Positions 52,827 through 62,800 of a stretch of DNA of 64,000 bases are shown here, piece after piece. This DNA comes from Haliscomenobacter sp. Its GTDB lineage: Bacteria; Bacteroidota; Bacteroidia; Chitinophagales; Saprospiraceae. The DNA lies in NCBI GenBank assembly GCA_016707205.1, contig JADJHZ010000003.1:372001-436000 (forward strand). The letters run 5' to 3'. Within the stretch, counting starts at the first letter, position 1, and every line of letters begins with the position of its first letter. The notes beneath the pieces are model-generated. The model did no database searches, was not told the DNA's origin, and saw only the letters and a list, made by a program, of their open reading frames with translations. The translations under genes were made by a program, and so were the position numbers.

Positions 52827-52834
52827 TATTTTTG
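52827..52834 (+). promoter_or_regulatory. Candidate -7 element (TATTTTTG) of the DUF2279 gene
   Basis: TATTTTTG fits TAnnTTTG, 25 nt before ATG 52860, and so supports the start used for the joined gene. Confidence 0.5.
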
Positions 52835-52859
52835 CTCCTGAATACCCAATATCCGATCC

Positions 52860-53970
52860 ATGCTCCAATTTTTGCTTTCGTTGCTGCGTCTTCCAGTTCG
52901 CTTACGGCATTCTGGCGCGAGGCGGCGCCCTGGCGCCCATCATCCTGGCGCGAGGCGCCGCCTCGTGCCCAGTACCTTCACGAGGCTCCGCCTCGTCGCA
53001 GCCGTCTTATGCTGCCTCGCCGCGCCAGCTACCGGCCAGGCGCCGGTGGAAAACCGTTTCCAGGCGTTCCTCGCCCCTTCGGATACCATACACAAAGGGC
53101 AGGTTGTGGCTATTGGCCGGCGGAGGAGCGGCAGCCTACACGGCGGCATCCATTGGGTTGTATCACATCTGGTACAAAGACTATCCCCTGGGGAAGTTCC
53201 ATTTTTTTGACGATTACGGCGAATGGGAGAACATGGACAAAGCGGGGCACCTCTTTACCGCTTATGCAGAAAGTTACCTGGCCTATAAGGGTGCGCGGTG
53301 GACGGGCATCCAGGAGAGGCCGGCTGCCTGGATCGGCGCCGGAGTAGGCACGTTGCTCCAGGCAACGATCGAGGTGATGGACGGATTCTCGGAAGGCTGG
53401 GGGTTTTCGACCGCCGACTTGGCGTTTAACACCGCTGGAGTGGGATTGTTTCTGGGGCAGGAACTGCTTTGGCAGGACCAGCGGATCATGGTCAAAGTCT
53501 CCCACACCCGGCCCAACTACGGCTCTGCCCTCCTGACCAGCAGCACCGGCGTAACCCGGACGGTCGACGAAGCCGCTACCGTTCTCTACGGCAAGTTCCC
53601 GTCTTCGTTTATCAAGGACTACAACGGCATGACCGTCTGGGCTTCTGTTAATCCCGCTTCTTTTTTTTCGAAAAAGAAAAAGCCGTTTTTCCCGCGATGG
53701 CTGAACATCGCCGGAGGCTACGGCGCGCAAAATGTCTACGGCGCATACGGAAATGCCATCACGGATCAAGAAGGCAACGTCTTTTCGCTTCAGCAATACC
53801 CCCGATACCGGCAATACTACCTCTCGCTGGATGCCGACCTGCGCCGCATCCCCACCCGCAGCCGGGCGCTGCGCACCCTGTTTACGGCCCTGAGCTGGGT
53901 CAAACTGCCCGCCCCAACCATGGAATGGAACAGCCTGGGAGAACAAAAATTCTACTGGCTTTACTGGTAA
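52860..53970 (+). pseudogene. DUF2279 (YfiM-like) protein, frameshifted, with repeat-filled N-terminus
   Basis: The first frame from ATG 52860 (MLQFLLSLLRLPVRLRHSGA) carries a signal-like stretch LVAAVLCCLAAPATGQA and reaches SDTIHKGQVV. The DUF2279 body continues in the next frame: LWLLAGGGAAAYTAASIGLY, HIWYKDYPLGKFHFFDDYGE, DKAGHLFTAYAESYLAYKGA and on to 53970. One extra G at AAAGGGCAGG (53096-53103) explains it: the total of 1111 nt is one too many. Within the N-terminus DNA hairpin repeats have been translated (GARRRPGAHHP then GARRRL), suggesting repeat insertion. Function of DUF2279 is unknown; it is an envelope protein. Confidence 0.75.
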
Positions 53971-53990
53971 TGTAGCTCCGATTTGTGTAG

Positions 53991-54061
53991 CTCGGATTTG
54001 TAATCCGAGAGCGTTTGGCGGATTTAAAATCCGCAGAACATTCCCGGATTGCAAATCCGGG
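53991..54061. repeat. Three hairpins with covarying stems (CGGATT-NNN-AATCCG core)
   Basis: CTCGGATT-TGT-AATCCGAG (53991-54009), GCGGATT-TAA-AATCCGC (54018-54034) and CCCGGATT-GCA-AATCCGGG (54043-54061). The core is the same; the outer pairs differ but still match. Lies between the convergent 3' ends of the DUF2279 and aspartoacylase-like genes. Confidence 0.88.
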
Positions 54062-54070
54062 CTACAGCTA

Positions 54071-55039
54071 TTAATGGGCAATATGGAACAGGGCATCGCC
54101 CTGGCTGACGATGGACACATTGGTATGGCCGATGATATACCCGCTGCAGGACGCTTTAATGATCGATTTTTCCATGCCATAAGGATCGGTGATCATACCG
54201 ATGGGTTCTCCTTTGACGACTTTCTGGCCCGAGGATTTGGTCCACTGGAAGATCCCGGCGCGGGGCGCGCGCTGGCGGGTAGATTTCATAAAGACCTGGC
54301 TGTTCGGCTCTTCGAACGCCAGGTCCAGCATGCCCAGAAAAGAGAGGACGCGCTGGATGCCGTCAATTCCCTTTTCTACAGAGTAGCCGTCGAGCCGGCT
54401 GTTTTCGCCCCCTTCGTACACCAGAATAGGTTTACCGGCATCGAGGGCGGTCTTTCTCAGGGATTTGGAAATAGGTTTCGACGCGATCAGATAAGGCGCA
54501 CCGAACGCTTTGGCCAACTCGATGCCAGGGGCATCGTTGGGAGTGAAGCGGACCTGCGGGTAGTTGAAATGCCCCCGGCCTCCCGTATGCAGATCGATTC
54601 CGCAGTCGATGTGAGGAAAAATCTCTTTCGTCAGCGTCGCGGCAATGCGAGCGGCCAGAGAACCTCTGGCGCTGCCAGGAAAACTCCGGTTGATATCCTT
54701 TCCATCCGGCACATCCCGGGAGGATAAAATGAATCCGTAAACGTTCAACACCGGCACGGCGATGACCATGCCTTTGCGTATTCTGGAGAAAACGTCTGAT
54801 TCTACGGTGCGCCGGATAATTTCAATGCCGTTGATCTCATCCCCGTGTACGCCTCCGAGCACGAGGACGCGGGGGCCGGGTTTGTGGCTGCGGAACACGT
54901 GGGCTTTGATCAGAATCTGGTTTCCCGAAGGAAACCGGCCCACCGGAATGCGAACCATCGTATTCTCTCCCGGATCAATCCAGGTATTGTAAATCCGGAT
55001 AGGTTTTTTGGGGAAACGGACGGATTTAGCCATAGACAA
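54071..55039 (-). CDS. Succinylglutamate desuccinylase/aspartoacylase-family (M14-like) protein
   Basis: 322 residues of the zinc deacylase family: GGVHGDEINGIEIIRRTVES holds the first zinc ligands (HGDE), INRSFPGSARGSLAARIAAT the substrate Arg, and IDCGIDLHTGGRGHFNYPQV the third zinc ligand (DLHTG). The C-terminus adds a domain with GIFQWTKSSGQKVVKGEPIG. It begins 10 nt after the RimK gene on the same strand, a pairing seen in other genomes where the hydrolase may trim or process glutamate-tailed products. Substrate not known. Confidence 0.9.
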   Translation of the reverse strand: MSMAKSVRFPKKPIRIYNTWIDPGENTMVRIPVGRFPSGNQILIKAHVFRSHKPGPRVLVLGGVHGDEINGIEIIRRTVESDVFSRIRKGMVIAVPVLNVYGFILSSRDVPDGKDINRSFPGSARGSLAARIAATLTKEIFPHIDCGIDLHTGGRGHFNYPQVRFTPNDAPGIELAKAFGAPYLIASKPISKSLRKTALDAGKPILVYEGGENSRLDGYSVEKGIDGIQRVLSFLGMLDLAFEEPNSQVFMKSTRQRAPRAGIFQWTKSSGQKVVKGEPIGMITDPYGMEKSIIKASCSGYIIGHTNVSIVSQGDALFHIAH

Positions 55040-55048
55040 CCATACTCC

Positions 55049-55945
55049 TTATACTTTCACACGGGTCTTTGCCATGACCTTGCGTTCGATGAATTGAATA
55101 ATTCTGCCGGCAACATCTACTCCGGTAGTCGTTTCGATCCCTTCCAAGCCGGGAGAGGCGTTTACTTCCATCACCAGAGGGCCCCGGTTGGAGCGGAGCA
55201 AATCGACGCCGGCGACGTCCAGTCCCATAATCCGGGCGGCTTTGATCACGACGGAGCGCTCTTTCTCCGTCAGTTTGACGGAAATCGCTCTTCCTCCCCG
55301 GTGGAGGTTGGAACGGAACTCGCCCTCCTGGGCGATACGCTTCATAGCGGCTACCGGTTTGCCATTGACGACCAGCGCCCGGATGTCCGTTCCACTCACT
55401 TCCCGGATAAATTCCTGAAGGACGACCCGGGTATTTAGGCGATGAAAGGCATCCAGGGTAGATTGGGCGCTTTGCATAGTTTCCGCCAGCATGACCCCGA
55501 TGCCGTGCGTGCTTTCAATCATTTTGATCACGACCGGCAGGCCGCCCAGGCGCTCAACGATCGGCCCCAGCGGTGTCCCTTCTGAAGGGAAAAACGTATT
55601 GGGAATCTCGATCCCATACCCTTGCAAGCGCTGGAGGGCCCGAAGTTTGTCCCGGGCCTGCCAAAGGCCTTGGGAACGAGTGGAAGTGAACACATTCATC
55701 AGTTCCAGATGGCTGATCAGCGAAATGCCTTCCTGAGTGACGGAAGTGCCGATCCGGGGAATGACGGCATCCAGGCTGCTTAGCGGCAGATCGCCGTGAT
55801 AAACCTCAAACTTCCCGTTTTCCATTCCCAAAACGCATTGGGTATGGTCGATAATCTGCATGGAATGGCCCCGCAGCAACCCGGCGCGGAAGAGGCTCTG
55901 GGTTGAATAAAGCTGAGGACCGCGAGATAAAATGGCAATGTTCAT
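55049..55945 (-). CDS. rimK: RimK-family ATP-grasp glutamate ligase
   Basis: 298 residues: MNIAILSRGPQLYSTQSLFR, the ATP-grasp part with LPVVIKMIESTHGIGVMLAE and TRVVLQEFIREVSGTDIRAL, and GVDLLRSNRGPLVMEVNASP with the Mg-binding Glu/Asn. In E. coli RimK adds glutamates to the C-terminus of ribosomal protein S6. The protein here is of normal length. It starts 14 nt inside the opposite-strand open frame of the MFS gene; the real MFS start at 56088 is clear of it. Operon with the aspartoacylase-like gene. Confidence 0.92.
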   Translation of the reverse strand: MNIAILSRGPQLYSTQSLFRAGLLRGHSMQIIDHTQCVLGMENGKFEVYHGDLPLSSLDAVIPRIGTSVTQEGISLISHLELMNVFTSTRSQGLWQARDKLRALQRLQGYGIEIPNTFFPSEGTPLGPIVERLGGLPVVIKMIESTHGIGVMLAETMQSAQSTLDAFHRLNTRVVLQEFIREVSGTDIRALVVNGKPVAAMKRIAQEGEFRSNLHRGGRAISVKLTEKERSVVIKAARIMGLDVAGVDLLRSNRGPLVMEVNASPGLEGIETTTGVDVAGRIIQFIERKVMAKTRVKV

Positions 55946-56087
55946 GTTCCCTTGTTCTAACTTCCGGAATATGCCGGGAAGTTACAATTATTTGACATCC
56001 GTTCTAATTTCGCCCACCAATATTCAAAAATTATTGGTCGAAACCTTTTATGCCTCGTACCTTGCGTCACAAAACACCGAAGCCAGC

Positions 56088-57389
56088 ATGGAGCATACCA
56101 TCCAGCCAAACCTAGACAATCCTCGGGTGATCCGGGCATGGACCTTTTTCGACTGGGCAAACTCAGCCTTTGCACTGGTTATTACGACGGCCATTTTCCC
56201 TGCCTATTTCCTGGCGGTAACCGACCCTGAGATCCGAATTTGGGGCTACAACATGAGCAACAGCGCGCTATACGCCTATGCCATCTCCGCCTCCTATCTG
56301 CTCATCGCCGCATGCTCCCCTATCCTTTCCGGAATTGCCGATTACGGCGGAAAAAAGAAGGCATTCCTTCAAGCGTTTACGATTATAGGCTCTTTAGGCT
56401 GCTTTTCTTTGTTCTTTTTTCAGGGGATGTCCCAGTTGGGGCTTGGCTTAACCGGGTTTATTACCGCCATGATCGGCTTTGCCGGAGGGCTCGTTTTTTA
56501 TAACGCCTACCTGCCGGAAATCGCTTCGCCGGCAATGTATGACCGCGTCAGCGCTTCCGGGTACGCCATGGGGTACATTGGAAGCATCTTGTTATTGGTG
56601 CTGAATTTGATCATTATCCAAAAGCCGCTCTGGTTTGGGTTGCCTGAAGAAGGAACCCTCGCGGTGCGGATCGCGTTTATCCTGGTGGGGCTTTGGTGGA
56701 TTGGGTTTGCGCTGATCCCTTTCCGGGTACTACCCAATACCAGCAAAATGCCTTTCTCGGCAACCATGCTGAGCAAGGGATTTCAGGAACTCCAGAAAGT
56801 AGCCGCTATAGTCTTTCGGAGTCCGAACCTGCTGCGGTTTCTCGTTTCTTTCTTCTTTTACAGCGCGGGCGTGCAGACCGTTATTTTTCTCGCGGCCACG
56901 TTCGCGGAAAAAGAGCTGCAATTTGCTACCTCAGAGTTGATCCTGGTCGTTCTCCTCCTGCAGTTAGTGGCGGTGGGAGGCGCTTTTCTGTTTGCGCGCA
57001 TGTCGGAAAAACGGGGCAATAAGCCTGCCTTGATGGTCATGCTGACGATTTGGATCGGAATATGCCTGTTTGCTTACTTCGTCAGCGCCCGATGGCAATT
57101 TTACCTGGTCGCCGGCGCAGTGGGAATGGTCATGGGCGGCATTCAGGCGATCTCCAGATCCACCTACTCCAAACTGCTTCCTCCTAAAACCAAGGATACG
57201 GCCAGCTTTTTCAGTTTTTACGACGTGCTGGAAAAAATAGCGATCGTGCTGGGTACGTTCTCTTTTGGATTTCTGGACCAAATGACCGGGAGTATGCGGG
57301 TGAGTGTATTGATCCTGGGAGGGTATTTTTTGGTTGGAATGGCGGTTCTGGCCTATGTCCGGATCGAAAAATCCACTGAACCAATCTAA
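56088..57389 (+). CDS. MFS transporter, Atg22/UMF1 family
   Basis: 433 residues from ATG 56088 (MEHTIQPNLDNPRVIRAWTF); the frame is open 52 codons more upstream but that part has no homology and runs over the rimK start. FFDWANSAFALVITTAIFPA is the family's opening motif ('DWANSAF'), followed by about twelve membrane helices, with LVFYNAYLPEIASPAMYDRV and QAISRSTYSKLLPPKTKDTA in the loops. Members export amino acids from vacuoles in yeast; in bacteria the substrate is unknown. The Lnb gene follows 18 nt later. Confidence 0.9.
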   Translation: MEHTIQPNLDNPRVIRAWTFFDWANSAFALVITTAIFPAYFLAVTDPEIRIWGYNMSNSALYAYAISASYLLIAACSPILSGIADYGGKKKAFLQAFTIIGSLGCFSLFFFQGMSQLGLGLTGFITAMIGFAGGLVFYNAYLPEIASPAMYDRVSASGYAMGYIGSILLLVLNLIIIQKPLWFGLPEEGTLAVRIAFILVGLWWIGFALIPFRVLPNTSKMPFSATMLSKGFQELQKVAAIVFRSPNLLRFLVSFFFYSAGVQTVIFLAATFAEKELQFATSELILVVLLLQLVAVGGAFLFARMSEKRGNKPALMVMLTIWIGICLFAYFVSARWQFYLVAGAVGMVMGGIQAISRSTYSKLLPPKTKDTASFFSFYDVLEKIAIVLGTFSFGFLDQMTGSMRVSVLILGGYFLVGMAVLAYVRIEKSTEPI

Positions 57390-57407
57390 AGCAGTCCTTG
57401 TTCCAAA

Positions 57408-58616
57408 ATGACCATGCGCATGAATTCCCAAAATATCCTGTTTAAGGTGGCCATTGGTATGCTGATAGCGCTTGGCGGCCCATGGCAAAGCGCGGCCCAG
57501 TACCCGACGGATTCGCTCCGCATCAGCTTGCTGACCTGCGCCCCCGGGGAAGCGTTGTATTCCAAATTCGGCCACAGCGCGATCCGGGTAGCGGACCCCG
57601 CGAATCAGACCGACATCGTCTACAATTATGGCTTGTTTGATTTCGATACGCCGAATTTCTACGTCAAATTCATCCGCGGGAAGCTCCCCTACCAGTTAGG
57701 CGTGCAGTCCTTCCGGCAGTTTATGTGGGACTACGAATACGAACGCCGGGAAGTGCTCGAGACGCCCCTGCATCTGAGTCCGGAGCACCAGGCAGAGCTC
57801 CTGCGGTTTCTGGAGATCAATTACCTTCCGGAAAACAGGCAGTATCCCTACGATTTCTTTTTTGACAACTGCGCTTCCAGAATCCGGGATGTTTTGGAAA
57901 AAACCGCAGCGATGACGTACCCCCCAAAAGATACGATGGAATCCAGTAAAACGTTCCGGGAATTGCTGGACGAGTACATAGGGATGTACCCCTGGATCAA
58001 TTTTGGGATCGATCTGATCCTCGGCCTTCCGACCGACCAAAAGGCAGGCTTCCGCGGGGAAATGTTTCTGCCGGATTACCTGGCCAAAAATCTGAAAGCG
58101 GGGCAAAGCATCCAGAAACCGGTAGCAGCAGCGGATACCTTGCTGCTCTCCGGGCAAACCGGCGAACCGGATCACAAGCCTGCGCTCACTCCGTTCCTGG
58201 CATTTGCCCTGCTTTTCGCCGCTTTTGCTTTGCTGAGCGGGTTGGCGCCAAACAGCAAAGCCCTGCTCCTGGCGGATGCGTTGTTTTTCCTGGCGTTGGG
58301 GCTGGCCGGGAGCTTGTTTACCTTCATGTGGGCAGGCACCGATCACGATGCCACCCACTGCAATATGAACCTGCTTTGGGCAAATCCTCTGGCTTTTGGC
58401 GCTTTTGCCGCGCTGTTTTACCCTTCCCGACGAATATGGCCTGCCTTGGGCGCGCTGGGCGCGGCAATCGCCTTAATGGGTTTCCCCTTCCTCCCTCAGG
58501 CGCTGCATCCCGCCGTAATCCCCATCGCCTTGACGGTTCTGCTCCGGTGTCTTTACCGGCTCGGGGTTATTCCTTTCAAACCCAAACAGGCCTTAGTTGA
58601 AGCGGTACCTGGTTAG
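57408..58616 (+). CDS. DUF4105/Lnb-type lipoprotein N-acyltransferase
   Basis: 402 residues. An N-terminal signal anchor (NILFKVAIGMLIALGGPWQS) is followed by a periplasmic domain of the DUF4105 family: LLTCAPGEALYSKFGHSAIR, VYNYGLFDFDTPNFYVKFIR and YPYDFFFDNCASRIRDVLEK, with the Cys and His placed as in NlpC-like enzymes. About five membrane helices make up the C-terminal third. In Bacteroides, DUF4105 protein Lnb has been described as the N-acyltransferase that adds the third acyl chain to lipoproteins; I infer the same here. It is probably translated with the MFS gene upstream. Confidence 0.85.
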   Translation: MTMRMNSQNILFKVAIGMLIALGGPWQSAAQYPTDSLRISLLTCAPGEALYSKFGHSAIRVADPANQTDIVYNYGLFDFDTPNFYVKFIRGKLPYQLGVQSFRQFMWDYEYERREVLETPLHLSPEHQAELLRFLEINYLPENRQYPYDFFFDNCASRIRDVLEKTAAMTYPPKDTMESSKTFRELLDEYIGMYPWINFGIDLILGLPTDQKAGFRGEMFLPDYLAKNLKAGQSIQKPVAAADTLLLSGQTGEPDHKPALTPFLAFALLFAAFALLSGLAPNSKALLLADALFFLALGLAGSLFTFMWAGTDHDATHCNMNLLWANPLAFGAFAALFYPSRRIWPALGALGAAIALMGFPFLPQALHPAVIPIALTVLLRCLYRLGVIPFKPKQALVEAVPG

Positions 58617-58658
58617 CCGGATAGCCCTCTTTTTCCCATTTACAAAATACACCCGAAC

Positions 58659-59279
58659 ATGCGCGCTATTAACACCATTGTTTTTGACCTGGGCGGAGTC
58701 TTGATCGATTGGAACCCAACCTACCTTTACCGAAAATTGTTTGACAACGAGGAGGAAATGATGTATTTTCTTAGAGAAATCTGCGCTCCCTCCTGGAACG
58801 AACAACAGGATGCAGGCAGGCCCCTGGACGAAGCGACCGCCTGGCTGGCGAGCAGGCATCCGGAATACGAAGACCTGATCCGGGCCTTCTACGGACGCTG
58901 GGAAGAAATGCTTGCCGGCCCGATCCAGGAAACGGTCCAAATTCTCGAACATCTCCACCTGCAAAATAACTACCGGCTTTACGCATTGACCAACTGGAGC
59001 CACGAAACCTTCCCGATCGCTCAAACCCGCTATGAATTCCTGAACCGGTTTGAAGGAATCCTCGTCTCGGGTGAGGAAAAGCTGATTAAACCCGACCCCC
59101 GCATTTTTCGCTTGCTGTTTGCCCGATTTGGCATCCAGCCGGAACGCGCGCTGTTCATCGACGATAACCCGAAAAATGTAGATGCTGCCATCCAGTGCGG
59201 AATGCACGCCCTGCAGTTTCACTCCCCAGATCAGCTCCATGCTGGCCTGGCCGGCCTGGGCATTCAAACCCGGCCTTAG
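58659..59279 (+). CDS. HAD-family phosphatase (YihX-like)
   Basis: 206 residues with the four HAD motifs: FDLGGVLIDWNP (motif I, D10), LTNWSHETFP (II), KLIKPDPRIF (III, Lys) and ALFIDDNPKNV (IV). The second Asp of motif I is replaced by Gly, as is normal for the YihX/epoxide-hydrolase-like subgroup. It has an alpha-helical cap (about 15-90). Probably acts on a small phosphorylated sugar; substrate not known. It stands 42 nt after Lnb. Confidence 0.92.
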   Translation: MRAINTIVFDLGGVLIDWNPTYLYRKLFDNEEEMMYFLREICAPSWNEQQDAGRPLDEATAWLASRHPEYEDLIRAFYGRWEEMLAGPIQETVQILEHLHLQNNYRLYALTNWSHETFPIAQTRYEFLNRFEGILVSGEEKLIKPDPRIFRLLFARFGIQPERALFIDDNPKNVDAAIQCGMHALQFHSPDQLHAGLAGLGIQTRP

Positions 59280-59815
59280 ATTCGAAAAAATCCGGTGGAT
59301 TTTGTCCTTCCTTGCCTGGAAGGAGCCCAAGCCGCACCCGGTTTGAAGACCTCTTTTTTACCCTTTTCATCAATTCCTGCATAGTCCAAAGCAGATAAAA
59401 CCGTTTTTTTAATGAAACCCGCCACTTATTTTAATTCGACTACCGTTTTCTAAAAAATAAACTACTCCTTGAATGTCAGTACGTTTTGAAATAAAAAAAA
59501 TCATCAACTCATAAATGATTGATTTTCTGTGCTGAAAACCGCCTCCTGCGCTGGTATTTTTCCTGAAAATGACTTATTTTTGAACAAACTTTTTGCGGGG
59601 CATCTGCTTCGCGGCCTATAACCATTCAGGTTTATCGATTCATCTCTGTTGTCCCGGGCTACCTCCCAAACCGATCTATTTTAAGGTTACATGCCCCCCC
59701 AATGCGCTTTCTTTTCTAAGAAGGGGTATGGCGGTGTACTCGACCATGTAATGGAGAAAACGACTTTGCGCTGCGGCGCCGGAAACGGCGCATAACGGCG
59801 TAAAAAATCAAGTTC
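59280..59815. other. Gene-free stretch before the sortilin-type gene
   Basis: 536 bp, AT-rich in the middle (59400-59600). I see no ORF or RNA gene worth calling. Near its end GCGCCG-GAAA-CGGCGC (59776-59791) makes a GNRA-loop hairpin within the 5' leader of the next gene, which starts at 59816. Confidence 0.6.
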
Positions 59816-62800
59816 ATGAGAAAAAACTACATGCTTATCCTGCTTTTAGCAGGCTTGGGAGGGTTTCTTTTTATTCCCGGTTTCGGGCAAACCGGCGGAA
59901 CGCCCGCTTTATTTCACAGCGCGCAGTTCAGAGGCTTACAATGGCGCAACATAGGTCCTTTCCGCGGGGGCCGGAGCTTGGCGGTTGCGGGGGTCAGGCA
60001 AAAACCATTCACCTTTTACATGGGAACCGCCGGAGGCGGCCTGTGGCTAACCGAAGACGGCGGAATGAATTGGAGGAACACCTCCGACGGCTTTTTTTCC
60101 TCCGGCTCGATTGGAGCAGTAGCCGTTTCCGAATCCGATCCGAACGTCGTTTATGCCGGCACGGGCGAGCATTCCGCCCGGGGAAACACCACCGCTCCCG
60201 GGGACGGCGTGTATAAATCCACCGATGGGGGCCGCACCTGGACGCATACCGGGCTGATCCATTCCAAGCATATTTCCGCTATCCGCATTCATCCTGCCAA
60301 CCCCGAAGTGGTTTACGTGGCCGTTCAAGGCGCACTGTTCGGCCCTAATACGCAACGAGGCGTTTACCGAACGTCAAATGGAGGCCGGACCTGGGAGCAA
60401 ATCCTCCACGTCAACCCGACAACCGGCGCCTCAGATCTGGCTATCGACCTGAGCAACCCCCGCATCCTTTACGCCGCCATGTGGGACCACCAACGCACGC
60501 CCTGGCATATTCGTAGCGGCGGCCCCGGCTGCGGCTTATACAAATCCTCCGATGGCGGCGATAACTGGGAAAAGCTGACGCAAGGCCTGCCCGCTTCCGT
60601 GGGAAAAATCGGAATCGCCATTTCCCGGTCGGCGCCGGATCGCCTGTATGCAGTTGTGGAAGCGGAGAACGGCGGCGTGTACCGCTCCGAAGACGCAGGC
60701 CGAACCTGGACACAAACCAATTCCAACCGGGTCACTTTCGCCCGGTCCTGGTATTACGGCAAAATAGAAGTAGACCCTCAAGATCCGGAAACCGTATATG
60801 TACTCAACGCGCCCTTATTGCGGTCCATTGACGGGGGTAGGACGTTTCAGCAAATAGAAAACCCGCACACCGATCAGCATGCCCTGTGGATTAACCCCGA
60901 TTACCCTCAAACCATGATCCTCGGCAATGACGGAGGCGCTTGCATCAGCTTCAACCATGGCAAATCCTGGTCGGCCCAGGATAACCAGCCCACCGGCCAG
61001 TTGTACCGGATTGCCACCGATACGCAGTTCCCCTACCACATTTATTCCGCACAGCAAGACTATGGCGCCTTTTCTATCGCCAGCCGAAGCGCCGCCGACG
61101 GTTTGACGAACGCCGACTGGAGGGTTATCGGACCGGGAGAAAGCGCTTTTATCGCATTCAACCCGACAAATCCTCAACCCATTTTCAGCACAGGCTATCA
61201 AGGACATATTCATGCCTTTTCGCCCTCCGATAATACCCTGAAAGACCTGATGGCGTATCCAAGCCTCGGTTTGGGAAGTGCCCCGGCCGGACAAAAATAC
61301 CGGTTTAACTGGAACGCGCCGCTGATCATGGACCCCCACCGGCCGGGTACCTTATACCATGGGGCACAGGCGGTTCTGCGCTCTGCCGACGGCGGGATGT
61401 CCTGGCAACCCATCAGCCCCGACCTCACCCGCAACGACCCCGAAAAGCAAGGCAACGGCGGAGGGCCTTTTATCAACGAAGGGGCTGGAGGGGAAGTGTA
61501 CAATACGATTGCCTACCTTGCCGGCTCGCCCCATCAGGCGGGCGAACTTTGGGCCGGAACCGACGACGGCCGTCTTCACCTGACCCGCAACGACGGAAAA
61601 ACCTGGCAGGAAGTAACGCCTCCCGATCTTGGCGAGGCGCTGATCCATTGTATTGAAGTGTCGCCCCATCAGCCGGGTCAAGCCCTTATCGCCGCTACCC
61701 GGCACAAACTAAACGACCCGGCGCCTTTTGTTTTTATCACCACGGATTTTGGGGCGCATTGGGCCCGCATCACCGAAGGCTTTGGAATAGACAATCCGGT
61801 GCGCGCCGTTCGGGAAGACCCGCGCCGGCCCGGGTTGTTTTACGCCGGAACGGAGCGCGGCCTGTTTATTTCCCTCGACCGAGGCAATTACTGGCATCGC
61901 TTCCAACTCAATCTCCCGCTCTGCCCAATTAACGATCTGGCGATCCGGGATAATGACCTCATTGCCGCCACGGAAGGCCGTTCCCTCTGGATACTGGATG
62001 ATTTGAGTCCTCTTCAGCAGTATCCGGATCAGGCTCAAAACGCTCCGGCCCTGACCCAACCCAAACCCGCTTACCGGTTTGAAGCGGCCCAGCAATTTTT
62101 CGGACAGGGAGATCAGGGGCAAAATCCTCCCGGCGGGATGCTGATCACGTATTACCTTCCAGAAAAAGCGCCCCAGGTTCCGGTCAAACTGGAGATCCTG
62201 AACGCGAATGGGAAGGTCCTCCGGCGGCTCCATAGCCAAAAGGACCGCCAGCCGGCGGTTTACGAAGGAGGTCCGCCCGCTGATCCCTTGTTGCCCTCTG
62301 TGCCCGGCTATAATCGGTTTGCCTGGGATTTGCGAAGGGAGACCCTTCCCGGGATTCCCAACGTGTACATAAACGGAGACTACCGGGGAGGCATCGTTGC
62401 GCCCGGAGTTTATCGGTTGCGCCTGCTCGTTCAAAAGGACACCCTGGAAACCATAGCAACCATCCTGCCCGACCCCAGGCTGTCTTTCCTTCCAGGCGCA
62501 TACAAAGCGCAAGAAGAATTCCTGACCGCCCTGGAAGCCCAGATCCGGGATGTGTTCCAATCGATCGGCCAAATGAGGGATATCCGGGAGCAAATTCAGA
62601 ACCTGATCGGGTACCTGGAAAAAGCGGAAGATTGCGCCGAACTGGTAGCTTCCGGAAAGCAGGTTGTCGAACGGGTTGACGTATGGGAGACCGGACTGAT
62701 CCAGCCATTGCAGCAAACCTCGCAGGATGTGATCAACTACCCGGGAAAGCTCAGCGCCGAACTCCTGGATCTAAAAAACCGCGCCGATGGCGCCGATCCC

